A stretch of DNA of 64,000 nt from Glandiceps talaboti. Taxonomy: Eukaryota > Hemichordata > Enteropneusta > Spengelidae. Each line of letters starts with the position of its first letter. Within the stretch, counting starts at the first letter, position 1. The notes beneath the pieces are model-generated. The model was given only the letters and a program-made list of their open reading frames with translations, was not told where the DNA came from and did no database searches. Location: positions 25,126,563 through 25,190,562 of the forward strand of contig NC_135557.1 of NCBI RefSeq assembly GCF_964340395.1, given 5' to 3'. The position numbers and the translations under genes were made by a program. Below, one piece after another: positions 32,534 through 45,698 of this stretch.

Positions 32534-32706
32534 AAGACGAATCAAAACCTGCTCAGTTCTAGCCATTACCCTCAAGAGTGTGTGTACGAAATTTCGTTTG
32601 AATTCAACCACATACACACGCAGACGCTCAAACACAGACACACACACGCCACTAAACCATAACCTTCATATGGAAGGTATAAAAGTGCCTACACAATAAA
32701 TGTTTT
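32534..32706 (+). mobile_element. Possible 3' end of a non-LTR retrotransposon or SINE
   Basis: The phrase CCCTCAAGAGTGTGTGTACG followed by AAATTTCGTTTGAATTCAAC resembles the 3'-UTR style of RTE-like elements ('...gtgtacgaaatttc...'). It is followed by a CA-rich run and a small terminal hairpin (ACCTTC, ATAT, GGAAGGT at 32661-32678), then AAAAGTG and an AATAAA at 32695-32700. This resemblance is from memory of the family style, not an alignment. Confidence 0.35.
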
Positions 32707-34803
32707 ACTTTGTTTGAGTTTTCTGATTACAAACATTGATTCGCTTCTTTTATTTTGAACAAAAATGTGAACTCTGCGTATAATTTACGTGGTTGAAAGA
32801 ATTTTATTGAAGCCAAATAAATTGCTAATCATAAATTTCAATAGAGTGAAATAAATATTGATAAAAATACGAAACATGACTAATCCACTATGTTTATTTG
32901 AAGACACAAATGTGCTTTAATTTTCTAACCTTGCCGATAAAACCTTCACATTAATACAAAAAATAAAGAATGCAATAATACAAACTTAATGGATGAATTC
33001 TTTCTCAATTAGCGTATATAATTAAAAAAAATTAGCACGATTTATAACGCACCATTTTCATACAGCCTTCAGTGATTGGCTTAGATCATGTAACGTGGTA
33101 TAGGATAGGGATCGGTAGTGACCTCAATTTACATACAGTGGGCACTATTCGCTTAAGCTTTCTCTAGGGCAATGTTAATGTACCTTGGGATGCCTACTGA
33201 TGAGCATATTTGACCAGCGAAAGCATTAAAATGTGATGTGTTATAAAACATTACAATTTTATTGCCTGGCCTTTTCCATACACTTGTAGACATTACATTA
33301 CCTTTTACGCTGTATTCCTCAATCACTTACTTCTATGTGTGACTAAATGGATAAAATAACTACTAGTATTTCCCATGATCTATATGTAATGTATCCCATA
33401 TTAAAAATACAATTCGTGATATTTACCAACTTTAGTATCTGTAGTATGCACACAATTTTGATAATTGACCCTGATGATATAAAGGTCAATATCAACTGTT
33501 AAGATCTTAAAAACAAAGATTACACCTGATAATATGGGGTAGACACTTCATTGGAGTCTCTATTTATTATAGTTTTTTAGTTCTTCAGTAAATATTGATT
33601 TTCAACCAGAAATATTGCTGCCATTTAGTAAATGGTGATATTATCCCCAAAAGTAAAACGTACGCCACTGTTGATATAGACTTATACTTGGGTATAGCTA
33701 TACGTTAATTTATAGTATATATTTCAATGAATATATACATGTTATATACATGTCTGTGAGTCGAGTGTGTTATTGCATTATGGTTTCTGCTTGACGATCA
33801 ACTGAACATTAGAAAATATACACTCACCGACTATTCTGAACTGCAAGTTATAGATTCTGAATGACGTCTATCGGCTTATATCTACTGATATCAAAAATTC
33901 CGAGAGCAACACAGATCGGCTTCTGAAATAAAACATTAAGAAGGTTCACCACTATGTCACTTTGTTGCAGAGGAGTTTCTTTTATAACGAGTGAAATTAC
34001 TTGGTTATGTGTATGTTTAAAAATAGCAGACCTTTCTCTTTCATGTAGAATCCTTTACATAAAACCAGGAACATATTTCTCTAAACTTGACGGGGTTTAC
34101 AAATGATTTCCTCAACTGCGTTATATGTCAACAATATGTAGTATGTGAAGGAACCTTTATAAGTATCTCTTTAGAATCTTAGACATGTCATGCTATTAAG
34201 CAGTAAATAAACATTCCATAGGTAAGATGATAAACCGTGTATAGGATATTCACGGGTTGTCGTGGATTTTACAAGTCTGCTTTCAACAGCGAAATCATTT
34301 TCCATTTTTCATTTGGCTGACGACAGCATTTGTTGTGGTTATGGGAAATAATTACGTGTGCTATAGCCTTCCTTCAATAAGTCTTTTAAGTTTCCTATAT
34401 ACGTTTTCACCCGTGTTGCTTTAGTATACGATGTTCTTTGTTCATATCAATACGCCCGTTAATTGTTTAAAGACACCCACAATTTATAAATCAACTATTC
34501 AAATGGAAATACCAATTGTCTGTGTAAATTGAGCAAACACATGCCATGTGCATATAACCAATAATCATTTCCAGAGACCATTTTCCAGGATATGCAGTTC
34601 CTTTTGAATGATTAAGCAATCACGGTTCATGATTATGTGCTGGCAACTGTGATAAATACATAAATGCATTTACTCCTGATTATTTATGAACAACGAACGA
34701 CTTCAGCCTTACTGACAGGCTTAGGATCACTTAGTGTATGGTTAATAATAAATGCATACAACTAGACGTTTGCCAAATGAAAACCAAATTCATACGCATC
34801 TAC
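32707..34803. other. Unique AT-rich DNA, no gene seen
   Basis: Two kilobases without a recognisable open frame or repeat. Confidence 0.5.
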
Positions 34804-34940
34804 CTGACGACAAACCTCTCTCGTACATCTATTAAATACCAAGTAGAACTCTGATAGCTATTGTGACGACAATTATTGTCGACAGTGGAACCTCTATAAA
34901 ATTGCAGTATTTGCCCATATCCATTGTACTTTAACACATT
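34804..34940 (-). other. Speculative single exon, weak lectin-like pattern
   Basis: On the minus strand a 137-bp segment is open. It is preceded by a plausible acceptor (ACCACTATTACCCTCAG ending at 34941) and followed by a plausible donor (GTCGTCAG then GTAGAT, junction 34804/34803). The translation includes GSTVDNNCRHNSYQSSTWYL followed by IDVRERFVV. The aromatic-x-hydrophobic-Asp pattern loosely recalls galactose-binding F5/8-type or fucolectin domains (WW.VDLG). The Gly after VDL is missing and no partner exon was found. This may well be chance. Confidence 0.12.
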
Positions 34941-35099
34941 CTGAGGGTAATAGTGGTAAGTCACGTTGGAATTGTTGTCCAATTGGCAATGGTAATGTTA
35001 TCCTTTGAATTAATTTTCCAGATGTTTTGTTTGATTCATACATATCTATATAGCTATGTAAAAACGTAATCAGTATGTGCACGCGCTTAAATATGCATT

Positions 35100-35213
35100 C
35101 ACACACACACACACACACACATACACACACACGCACACACACACACGTACATGTATGCATGTAATCCTGAACACCCACAAATACGTACGTACATACATAC
35201 AAACATACATACA

Positions 35214-35246
<33 letters not shown>

Positions 35247-35397
35247 GCATGCATGCGCATGCATGCATGCATGCATACATACATACATACATACATACAT
35301 ACAAACGTACGTACGTACGTACATACACACATACATACATACATACATACATCCATCCATCCATCCATACATACATACATACATACATACACACGCA

Positions 35398-35447
<50 letters not shown>

Positions 35448-35507
35448 TACATACATACATACATACATACATACATACATACATACATACATACATACAT
35501 ACATACG
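35100..35507. repeat. Compound (CA)n / (ACAT)n microsatellite
   Basis: CA dinucleotides, then ACAT repeats with GTACGTACGT, CATGCATGCATG, CATCCATCCATC and CACGCACGCACG blocks, a second CA run and a terminal pure ACAT run. Large open frames on both strands (up to 200 codons) are repeat translations. Confidence 0.98.
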
Positions 35508-36892
35508 GAACTGATCAATAAATCTTCAAAGATTGAGTAGACACGCTTCATTGTCAAAATAAAGCTAGATTTCATCATGTCTGTGTTTTAATGTTAGAAT
35601 AATAAATGAATCACATCTCTGACAAACTGTAGACGGATTTAAGTTATGCTTGGGGGTCCAACGGCTTGTGAAACGGCAATTGTAATCAATCTATCTCTGC
35701 GTTGAATATGTTTCAACATATTGTGAAGACACGAAGCGAATAATACAAGCATTAGCGTTTGTGCAGGTAAAGACTATCTCCATAAGCATTCTGCAACGCG
35801 CAAGAGCAAACTAGCATTTGAAACCAAGGGGCATAGGGTTATTCAAATACACGTTAGCATTGAATAACCCCAGCCCGGGAAAGGTCACCCGATTTTCAAA
35901 CGTAAGTTATTCCGTTTAACTCAACTCGCTAAACAACTGCGAACCTAAATTAACCGATAGTTACCATTAGCTACGTTGTCTTATCAAAGTACATAACTAT
36001 AACCCTTAAACCACGCATCCAATTTAGATAATATCACTGCAGATAATTTCATTCTCAAACAGGTCAAATGGATACCTGCATGCTAAATGCAATTCAAACA
36101 TAAATGTCAAGCTACTAAATTTAGAAATAGGTATGGGGGGCAGAAATAGACGGTCCACAGTCAAATTATTTTAGACATATGTAGAAAAAAATTTTCCAAC
36201 TCTTAATGTCATTGAAAGCTTAAGGTGAAGGAATGGATCGGATATCAATATTTCAGTGGAGGAAACAAATATCACCGATCACAATTTACTAGTATGTGAC
36301 TGTGCGGAATCTGCAAATCATCACTAATAATCACTAATTTCTGTTTTGTTTGGGGATGTTTTTTTTCCTGTTAGCTTTAAGAATGATATGCTAATGGTTG
36401 TGTTCCTTGTTAGATATGAAACTCAGCACACGAATTTTATATTGAATTTTTTCCAAAAGTCAAAAGGGTCCTATTACGAAACACACTACGCAACATGAAT
36501 GTCAACTAATCATTGTACATGGCGTGGGAACACAGGCACATATGGGACTGTTTTACCATCATGGAATGTCATTGGTGAAATGGCATTTTGTAACTGTTAG
36601 ACCAGGTAGACCAATATCTCGTTATGTTAACAAGATAAGTAGACTAGTAGCCCTTTGATTAGACCACCTTTAAAGACCTTTAAAGACCAAGTAAAAGGTA
36701 GGCTTGTTCAATATGCCACAGAGTTTCTACGTGATTAAGATGAGTTCGACAAACAAACATTTAACACTGCCAACAGAGTTTTTGATTGTTACATCGCTAT
36801 CGGATGTCAGAAGTGTATACCCAACATACCCTATGTAATGTTCAGGCCAATACCAATGCAATCGTTCTGGCTGTTTTTGCACAAACGTACGC
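35508..36892. other. Unique AT-rich DNA, no gene seen
   Basis: A perfect 11-bp stem hairpin lies at 35836-35870 (GGGTTATTCAA and TTGAATAACCC with a 13-base loop). Nothing else recognised. Confidence 0.55.
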
Positions 36893-36938
36893 ACGCACAC
36901 ACACACACACACACATACATACATACATACATACACAC
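36893..36938. repeat. (CA)n-(ACAT)n microsatellite, short
   Basis: Short compound repeat preceded by ACGTACGCACG, the same compound style as 35100-35507. Confidence 0.93.
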
Positions 36939-38465
36939 ATTTTACCAGCCTATAGCAGTACTGAACATCCGTTCAATTGCGTTAACAACGACAACTTTAC
37001 ATTCAAAATGTAATGATGTGATCGTATAAAAGTAAAACACACATCAATGTATTTACCGCCAGTACAACAAGTGTGACCACGTGTCGACAACGCAATAAAT
37101 CTTAACACGCGTTGACGACATGTATTAAGGTCACGCATCGTTGCATTCGTCAAGGTTTATTCATAAAAGTCAAACCATATATAACAAACAAGGGTTTCTA
37201 GCTAGGAATACATTTTTGGATCCCACTGCGTTCTAGCACGTAGGCGAATAATAGGATTTCCAATGCGAACTTGTGACCGACAGCCACTATATTTTATGTG
37301 GACGTCACACCTTTCCACTTTCATACATGCTGCGTTTCACATACCGTTGCCAAAAGTAGTAGGCTATAGCAATTTGTAAGAAAGAAAGTGCAGTGGACTC
37401 ATTCGATTACAAATCTAAACTTTTAAGAATACGTAATGATGCATGCAGACATAATAGAAAGCCTTTCCAAATTAGCATACAAGTTGCATTATAATACTTC
37501 ACTTTAGAAACCATTTGCTATACGTTGCACAATACTTATATTGATAAGAGATGAAAGCACGGTACATGGGAGGTCTCCTCACATTTATCCTCCGCACAAA
37601 GAGGTTTAGCTTGCGCAGTATATAATAAGTTCATTTCCTCCCGAAAGTCAGTGGCGACCAGTTAATTTATTCTGTCACGGATTACTTAATGCTAATAACA
37701 GCCACAGTAAGATATAAACCGTATACTTATATCATTAAGATTAATGACGCAAACAACAAAAGAAGACTATAACCTCATTTAACCAACGCAAATAATCAAT
37801 TACGCTATTGTAGTAATTTGACAGAGTTGTCAGGGACTGGCTTTGAATACCACGTAAAATTGATGGGCTGTACCTCAGGCAAATGAAGATGTCTTGCTAA
37901 CACAGTAACACATTCCGATAAAGTACTCGTTCATTACCCAGGTTAAAACTAACACAAAAGAATGTGCAATCTTTGCATGATCCTTACCGTAAAAATAGCT
38001 ATAGGACTGCGAAAACTTCCGTTAATCTCACAAATGCCGGATAAAATCCCATACATACCTCGGAGGAGATCTGTTAAAGTAACTCCAATGTAATAACTTC
38101 AGACTTTGACATAGTCATAACGGGTGATTTGTACTAGATCGACTCTACACGATAACGTATTGAAATGTTGTGTTGACAGCTTGCACGTCGAGCGATCGAA
38201 ACGGGGGTGCATAGCTCGTACACCCTTGAAACATGGTCACCTAACACCACTGAAGGCGCTCTCATTTGCCTTACAAATCAAATCACCTGTGACGGCGCTC
38301 TCATTGGTCATATGAATGCAATCAAAATTGTGCACGTATACTTCAGATTCATAAAGTAGTGTCCTGTGAAATTGATAATGTAGTATACGAGTACTTTTCT
38401 TTTTATTAGATACGGTTTACTCTACTGGGTAGCAGAGTGTGCTTCTTTCAATATGTAAGACAGTA
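36939..38465. other. Unique DNA, no gene seen
   Basis: Only a 63-codon frame at 38124-38315 with no recognisable motif. GGCGCTCTCATT occurs twice (38256 and 38294). Confidence 0.5.
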
Positions 38466-38677
38466 TTAACCCTTTCATTCCTAGAGACGACATTGGCATA
38501 AATAGAAACTTGATTGTAAGAACATTTTCTAAAATTTAAGAATATTACTTCATTGGGAAGTAATATTTCTTGAATTCTGGTCTATAATAAAGTTGATCTT
38601 TTTCCAAAAATTACAGAGAAACAAGAATTTTTGTTTAAAAATTTTGGCGGAAAAGCTTCTAGTCCTGAAAGGGTTAA
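38466..38677. mobile_element. MITE with TTAA target site and CCCTTTCA termini
   Basis: The 212-bp segment is bounded on both sides by TTAA (38466-38469 and 38674-38677). Inside these, the ends are inverted: CCCTTTCATTCCTAGA on the left and the reverse complement CCCTTTCAGGACTAGA on the right (13 of 16 identical, first eight perfect). A strong internal hairpin sits off-centre: AAGAATATTACTTC at 38538-38551 and GAAGTAATATTTCTT at 38557-38571. A TTAA duplication with CCC-starting termini is typical of piggyBac-type elements, so this is probably a non-autonomous piggyBac-like MITE. There is no transposase frame. Confidence 0.78.
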
Positions 38678-41401
38678 AGATAAGTATTAATAAGAATAGA
38701 CAGAACGATTAAAGCAAGGAATTCAAAATGACACAAAATATACCTAGTTATGATTATAGACCAACGCTATAGTGTCATCTCATTATGGAGCCGTAGGGCT
38801 TAAATAAGATTATTCCGTTTTAGTATGGTGAAACATTTTCTCTAACTCAGCCAGAGAACTATAATTTCCGATTTAAAATCTTAATCCTTATCGAAATTGA
38901 TCACTCAATAACTTAAATACAGACATAAGACTTGACGTTCAAAGAGACAAAAAAAGGTTTCTCAGCGATATAATGATTTAAGTTATATAATAAAAAATAT
39001 GCAACCAAGCATAGACATTAACAAGTTGTTTCATTTCACGATATACAAATACCAATTCCGAATTAATGAATGTAAAGACATGATAAGTTTGTCTCTGGTG
39101 TTGACAAATCCAAATCTCGGTATAAATATGAATGGACGATTACTACAACATCTGGTAAAATGGTGTCACGACATATCATTAGTTTATTCTGCTTTCGAAA
39201 AGAATATAATTACAATCAAACTATACACATACATCAGAATTGAAAAGGAGAGAATAACGATTTTCTATTTCACTGAATTTCTATTTCGATCCTTGTAACA
39301 ATATAATAGAGAGACATTATGAATAACGTTTTCAACAGCTGGAAAGTACTTGTAACAAATACTTCATAATTAATTGCGTTTATCACACGACATGCTGAAG
39401 TAATCCAGACATCAAAATGAAAGTCTGATAAATAATCGTGACTCTTCATGCATATATATTCATACTATGTCACTTTCGGTGTCTTTGATCTCTATAGATT
39501 AACCTAAAATTGAACCAGTTGGTTAAAACCTGGTGACGTCAAAACGGTTTGGATAATCGAAATAAGGTCTGTATATCGTTCACCTTGTGTATGTGTGTCA
39601 CCGACGTTTATATTATCCCGAGTAATTGTAGGATTTCAACTGATCGCGTCATTATTACAGCATAACAAACCCATAACGTTGTTAGGATGTACTGAATGCA
39701 CTCAAGCAGATTAACAAGAAACAACAGTGTAATATTGATGACTTAGGAATGACGTAAGATTTACTGGTGAAAAATACGTTAATAGTCAATGGATTTTTTT
39801 TTAATATTTTCGCCATCAGCAAAAATACCAATAGATGGACTCTTGTACAGCTTCTAGCAATGCTTTGCGTTATAGAAAAATACATATAAGGCTTACATGG
39901 CTATTGGAGAACTATGTCAATATATGAATAGATCGATCATGTCAAACACATGCAAATAAAGAGTACGCATATAAAATACTTGCTGGATATATATTGTGTT
40001 CGGTGACCTTCAGAGAACTCGGTGCCTACCCTTACTGTCTATAATGGGTTCAATATTAACTTTAAAACAAGGACACCGTTAATTAGATAATATATCCGTT
40101 GTACACAGACTAGAACACATGGGAATAGTGCAATACAGTACATGTCAATACCCACTAGTTAACTTAATTTACACGTCCCCTGTCAGTTTCATTATTCACA
40201 ACTGATGTCGGCAATTAACTGTGAAGTTTAAATCCAATCAAATAAACATGTGATATGACATGTGATCGTCAATCATTTTATGACCTTGGTCCTGCCGGCT
40301 GACCGGAATAGGATCACTGCATCTGATAAATATAACCAGCTTTCTAAGGCCCTGGTCCTGAATAATAAGTTGTGAATATTCATTTAGATAACGTTGATCA
40401 TTACGCAATTAAAACGGAATCAGAGATTGAAATAAAAAAGTTTGTGGATTTCCATTCTTGTTTCTTACATTTGTGTTATTCATAATAATTTATAATAATT
40501 TTTATTTTGCACTATAGGCCACCGGCCCGACGTGCCTTAAGTCAGAACAGAAAAATATTTACAGTCAAAGGTGTGTTATGTTACAGAGTGAGCATCATTG
40601 CGTAATGTGAAAGCATAAAATAGAAATTTACTGACATTACGGGTAATTTCTGTCTTATTTGTGTTCAATAATTGTACAAATTTATCCATATTTGGTTCAA
40701 ACATTTGTGTTATTTAATTAGTGGACCCACAAACATGAAATTAAATCAGTCGTTTGTACTAGGCCAAACTTTTATTATCTCCGCCGGACAACTGCTTTAC
40801 GCCTATATTTAAACCTAATCTGAACTAGACCTTGAAACTGCAATTTTTACCAATCTAGATAAATCGATAAAGGTATTTGTGTTAGGGAGCGTCAGTAATA
40901 ACAGGTGGGTGGGTTCAAGTTGAAGGGTCGGATGAATTGGGGGAAGGTCATATTTAACAAATCAGTCATTGGGGGACGATATTATAGAAATTAAAAAACA
41001 GTTGCATTTTTACATTGACTCATCACCTATCGTGTCTGTCTGTCTGTCTATAATAATGTGAGTACCTTTACAGCCAAAATAATGTTGGTTTAATGTTTCA
41101 CACATGGGACATAACGTGTTCTTTTTTCTTTTTTTTCTTTTTTTTTTTATTTGCATATTTCAACTATTGACTAACAATAACAGTGACATAACAAACACAG
41201 AAAAATCCTTTGCCCAGTCACATTGAACACTGATTAGCGTTGTTATTCTTTTACAGTGCAGTAAATTCAGGCTTCTACTAAAACATTACACGTGGACTTA
41301 GTTCAATTGTTTAATTTCCTACTGACAACATATGAAGTCGACTTCTTCTACATCCCCACTGTGCACTGCATCAATGTAATTGTCTCTTTTGCATTAGAAG
41401 T

Positions 41402-41405
<4 letters not shown>
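38678..41405. other. Unique AT-rich DNA, no gene established
   Basis: The best frame is plus strand 38999-39298: 99 codons, ATG start with A at -3. It carries no recognisable domain and is within chance length for this base composition. A CT/T-rich run lies at 41121-41148. No repeat element recognised. Confidence 0.5.

Positions 41406-41439
<34 letters not shown>
41406..41439. repeat. (GT)n microsatellite
   Basis: Pure TG dinucleotide run. Confidence 0.96.
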
Positions 41440-41443
<4 letters not shown>

Positions 41444-41839
41444 TTACGTTACATGAGTGAAACACCAAACCAACATCATTTTTAGCTCTAAATATGTTTC
41501 TGTTGAATACGACCGGGTCGTGTTCTTATATCAAACAGGAACGATACGCCGGGAAGACGACAAGCAATGACGTATGTAGCCCTTTAGCCTTCATTTGTCT
41601 ATGGTATTCTCTGAAGTACAGTTACTCCAAAATTAGATCAATGGAAAACATTAGCTATGTTATTGTAATATATAACGACTCCCTCTTGCAAGATAAAATA
41701 CAACATCTCATTCTTGTTCATTAAGAAAAACTCGTTTGAAAGTACTCTCTCGTTTATTTATTCATTAAAGGAAAGATCGGTATCTCCGACAATTGATTAG
41801 CATCATTCCTTATACTCGTTTATTTAACCACATTGTATA

Positions 41840-41841
<2 letters not shown>

Positions 41842-41933
<92 letters not shown>
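41842..41933. repeat. (TC)n microsatellite
   Basis: Pure CT dinucleotide run of about 46 units. Poly-Ser-Leu frames across it are artefacts. Confidence 0.97.
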
Positions 41934-41936
<3 letters not shown>

Positions 41937-42949
41937 ATGCATATTTATAGACCTAATTTGCATATCACCGAAGACATCAGCATGTGATGAATAACTCATT
42001 ACCTAAAATTCTCCAGAAACAGCACCATTAAATTTCAGTCAAATCTGCCGAGTACTTATTGAATTAAAGATTGTTGACCAAAATAAACATATTTAGTTAC
42101 ACCAGATTTGCTGATGGGATCACCATGGTTACGTACATTCCTTCATGCTAACATCCCTCTGTAATATAAAACCCAACCATCTTCTAGGCAAATGTGCCGT
42201 TTATAATTAGTTTTGATTCCAAAAGGCACATTTCTGATTTGATCATTTCCCATTTGAAAAAAAATTTCAACACGCCCTGTTACAAACGATAATGTAGAAA
42301 ATTGACCGACAAAGTATCAACCCGATATATTTGTAAAATTTGTCTGAATCAAAATTAACGAATATTGTTGTAATTGACCGATAATATAGTAAACGATAGT
42401 GTAATAAAAATTTATTGATATTTTATTGAAAAAAAATTGTTTTACATATTATGTTTAACTCGTGCATTACTTGCTCAAAATATCTAACCTTACATGTACG
42501 TAATCACCGTGTCGTGTAAAAACCACTAAGCTTAAAGTACATTGATGTTTTGAATCGTTAATAATATGCTCCCTGTGTCTTGGTTTGTGACACTGTGGTT
42601 GTAGCTTTTAAATTATCTGACATCGGAAATGATGGACTTGATAAGTTACTGTGCACAGTTAGATTGCGACACAGTTGGTATCATCATATCTTTGAAACTC
42701 AACACTCCATTTACTAATGTAGCATTTAACTAAATTGTACATTTTACTACAGATTTTCGGTATGTTGCACCTTTTGTACTTTTTAAATGAATTGCAGGTA
42801 TGCACAACGGAGAATTTTATATGTTTTTCCTCCGAAGTCATGAGAACAGCAAATATGTGTAAATAGTAATCCTCAGATTAAGTATATTTCGAGTAGCTAG
42901 ACTCGATTAGTCTATGCATGACTATTTCTAGCTACATTTCCTACAATTG
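41934..42949. other. Unique AT-rich DNA, no gene seen
   Basis: No gene-like frame recognised. Confidence 0.5.
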
Positions 42950-43064
42950 TCGTCACACGTCCAATTGAAGTGGACGAAATTGTCACTGTCGTTGCTGTTG
43001 TTATTTTGTTTTGTTTGTTTTTCGTAGGAAATAAAGTTATTATTATTATTATTATTATTATTAT
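42950..43064 (+). mobile_element. Possible retrotransposon 3' tail ending in (TTA)n
   Basis: GGAAATAAAGTTATTATTATTA at 43028 onward combines an AATAAA signal with a short tandem trinucleotide tail, about nine TTA units to 43064. Such a tail is the usual end of many non-LTR retrotransposons and SINEs. No upstream protein-coding part was recognised, so only the tail is proposed. Confidence 0.35.
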
Positions 43065-45510
43065 ATTGGTACATATTCCATATGGTTCTACACAAACATG
43101 TTAGTGTGTCTTGATTTTACACTGAAGACAATTAGATTCGTTACAGAGTTTCGATAGAAGCGTTGACAATGAACTACTGAAACGTATAGATACATTACCA
43201 GTGAGAGTAGGTGTGTGTCTTTGTACAACATGTGATCAAACTTCAACCATAGTATGCACCGTGAATTATATGCACCACTCTGTATGTCTATCGTGATGGT
43301 ATCATACAATACACTCAGTAGTGCCTTTTGACAAGCGTTACTAGAATCATCACTCAAAATATTGCCTTCAAGCTCAATATAGATTATATTCAATCAAACG
43401 TAAATTATGACTTGTATAAATGTCCGTCTTTATTAACAGTCTATGTTAGGAGATTTTTCACAGTACAAAGGTCCACGGATTGAGTGAACAGACTTTGAAT
43501 CCAACGTCATTAAAACACGATCCTACTGACATCAGACCTTTGCCTTCACACCTACTGAGTGAGAGGTCTAAATGGCATCGTAGGTTAAGCACTGCCTGGA
43601 ACCCATACAGGGGCTTTAATAACGATTGTACAAGTAAAGGCGGTATCTGATCTTTTCCTATAATTACTACTTCAGACCTTTACTTGAGTCCATGTCATAT
43701 TAAGCAGTAGTGATAACTGAGAGGAACTCTGATTCGTGTTTTGATTAGGCGACATTCTTAGATCTTGTTGCAAGGAACCACTGGGGACCCCCCTAACGTG
43801 TTCTGCTCCCCTTTCCGGTAGATTGCAGAAATTGCAAGACGTTCTTATCAGAATACGGTGCCTTGACTTCAAAAAGTTACAACTCACGTACAGCTGTCAA
43901 CACAGATCCTTCAATTTAACAAGTCCATTTGAAAGACTACATACATTGATTTTAATATGTTGTGTTGTCATTATTGATTTTGGACACTCAAAGTTAATGC
44001 CTGCCTATCAAGCAATCAAATGTATGTCTACTTGTTCTCTCGTGTATGTGAATGTGTATGTGTTATAGCTTTCATGCCATGCTTGCCTTTTTAGCCTGAT
44101 TGACCTTGCCATTAAATTTTACGCTGCCTACAAATATTCCAAGAGCCTTGTTTGTTAAGACTCCTTCGATTTATGTGTAGATGTCTTTAGAAAGACCACA
44201 ATTACCACCATTAAATGTCGATAGAAATCATCCAGGCATTCAACATTTATAGTCTTCACAAGGTCAGTAAACTGTGACACAGGCTGATGGTCATGAGAAT
44301 TTGCAAACGTAGTTTACAAGTTTATGACTAACATTGATTGCTAACCGTAAGTCTCACGTTCTCTAGTATAGTGCCAAAAGCAATTGCTGCGTAGGTCCAC
44401 TATCTAGAATATAAAATTGCTCATACATAAGCTATCAAGTGTGAAAATCGTCGCTTCGAGTATCAGTGGACTTCTTGGGAGACAAGTGTCTGTATACTTA
44501 AAGATCTTCCCAGTGTAAACATAGATTATTTGAAGGGAGGTTTTGAGAATTGATGTATACATCATATAGTATTTTCCAGTTGCATGAAGTGAACTGTTTG
44601 GACATTGTGTAGTTAACATGTCGAGTGCAGGAATATTGTCTGGGAGTATTTCATTTATTTCATCATTCTCTTGGGAAAACAAAAATGATGATTTGAAGTG
44701 CATTGGTATGATATAAAGCAACCTAAAAATATTGGTGTCGATATCGTGTAATACCTAATATTTGTTTTCTTTATTTTTTATTGAAATTTACAATAGCATA
44801 CAGTACAGAACTACACGAATAACAACAACGAAAACAAAAACATCACAAGAAAGGTGCAATACAATTCCAACTCCTCTAAAATTTATCAACCGTGTCACGT
44901 GATAATAGCCTTACGACTTTCAACTTCGTACTCAAATTTCAGTTTGTTTAACCATTGCGTTAGTCTAGGCTGAACCTTGCAATGTTGACATTTAAAATAA
45001 ATCGTTTAGTAAAGAAAATCAAGTAGTTCTCAATTTGTAAATAAAATTCCGGATTACCAAACATAACATCTTCTTGAAAAACATTCAATATTCCACTGCG
45101 GATATTTACAATTCCCCTTAATATCATGCCACAATGCCCTGGTCAAGTCACATCTAGAAAATGAATGCTCAATTGTTTACTATAAAGTTTTAATGGGACA
45201 ACGCTTCATGGATTTTCTTACCTTTGTTATTCGACAATTTCAACATATATATCTATCACGTTTTGTTCAGAGCTAATGCGTATTGATTTCCAAATCGATA
45301 TATAGGTTTTAGCAACTCTACCTTCAATGACGTAATCATTAATGCCCTTTTGAGGTGTATTGAATATGAAATACGTATTGACTACTCTACACCAGTTTAC
45401 TCGGAGTCAATGTAACCTTTTTACAAAAATGTCACTTTGGATATTCTGTACCAATGAAGTGATATTGAAGTGTCTGATAATGTATCTATTCTAAGTATAA
45501 AAGTCTTCAA
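43065..45510. other. Unique DNA, no gene established
   Basis: The minus-strand frames at 43088-43393 and 44404-44721 are about 100 codons long. The second has its first ATG at 44703. Neither translation shows a domain I recognise. No other element was seen. Confidence 0.45.
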
Positions 45511-45698
45511 AGTCCTATAACTGATACTTATAATACTCGTCCTTGGACACTTACTAATTTTATTAGAACATTTTTGATTACCTGTTTGTTACTTTGTCTG
45601 AGGCACAGCCGAGGACAAAATAATTGATGGGTTAACCAAAAATGTCCTTAAGAAAACAGTAAATGTCCAAGGACGTGTCCTATAACGAAGTTATACTT
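45511..45698. mobile_element. Foldback / MITE-like element with ~45-bp inverted arms
   Basis: The left arm 45538-45582 begins CGTCCTTGGACACTTACT. The right arm 45630-45675, read in reverse complement, begins CGTCCTTGGACATTTACT. Identity is perfect for the first 12 bases and roughly 80% over about 45. A second small hairpin fills the centre (TTTGTC at 45593 with GACAAA at 45614, and GGC/GCC inside it). The 10-bp sequence GTCCTATAAC occurs just outside both arms in direct orientation (45512-45521 and 45677-45686). It could be a target-site duplication or part of the element end. No coding capacity. Confidence 0.68.

Noticed and set aside
33197-33222. Possible hammerhead on the plus strand (CTGATGAG ... 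CGAAAG)
   Set aside because: Stem II has only two pairs, and no downstream sequence closes stems I and III.
34894-35578. Large overlapping frames on both strands up to 200 codons
   Set aside because: Translations of the CA/ACAT microsatellite with short unique ends and no domain.
38999-39298. Plus-strand 99-codon ATG frame
   Set aside because: A proper ATG and acceptable context, but no domain, no upstream promoter signal and a length expected by chance in 64 kb.
43560-43625. tRNA-like phrase GGCATCGTAGGTTAAGCACT
   Set aside because: No B box at suitable distance and no cloverleaf pairing.
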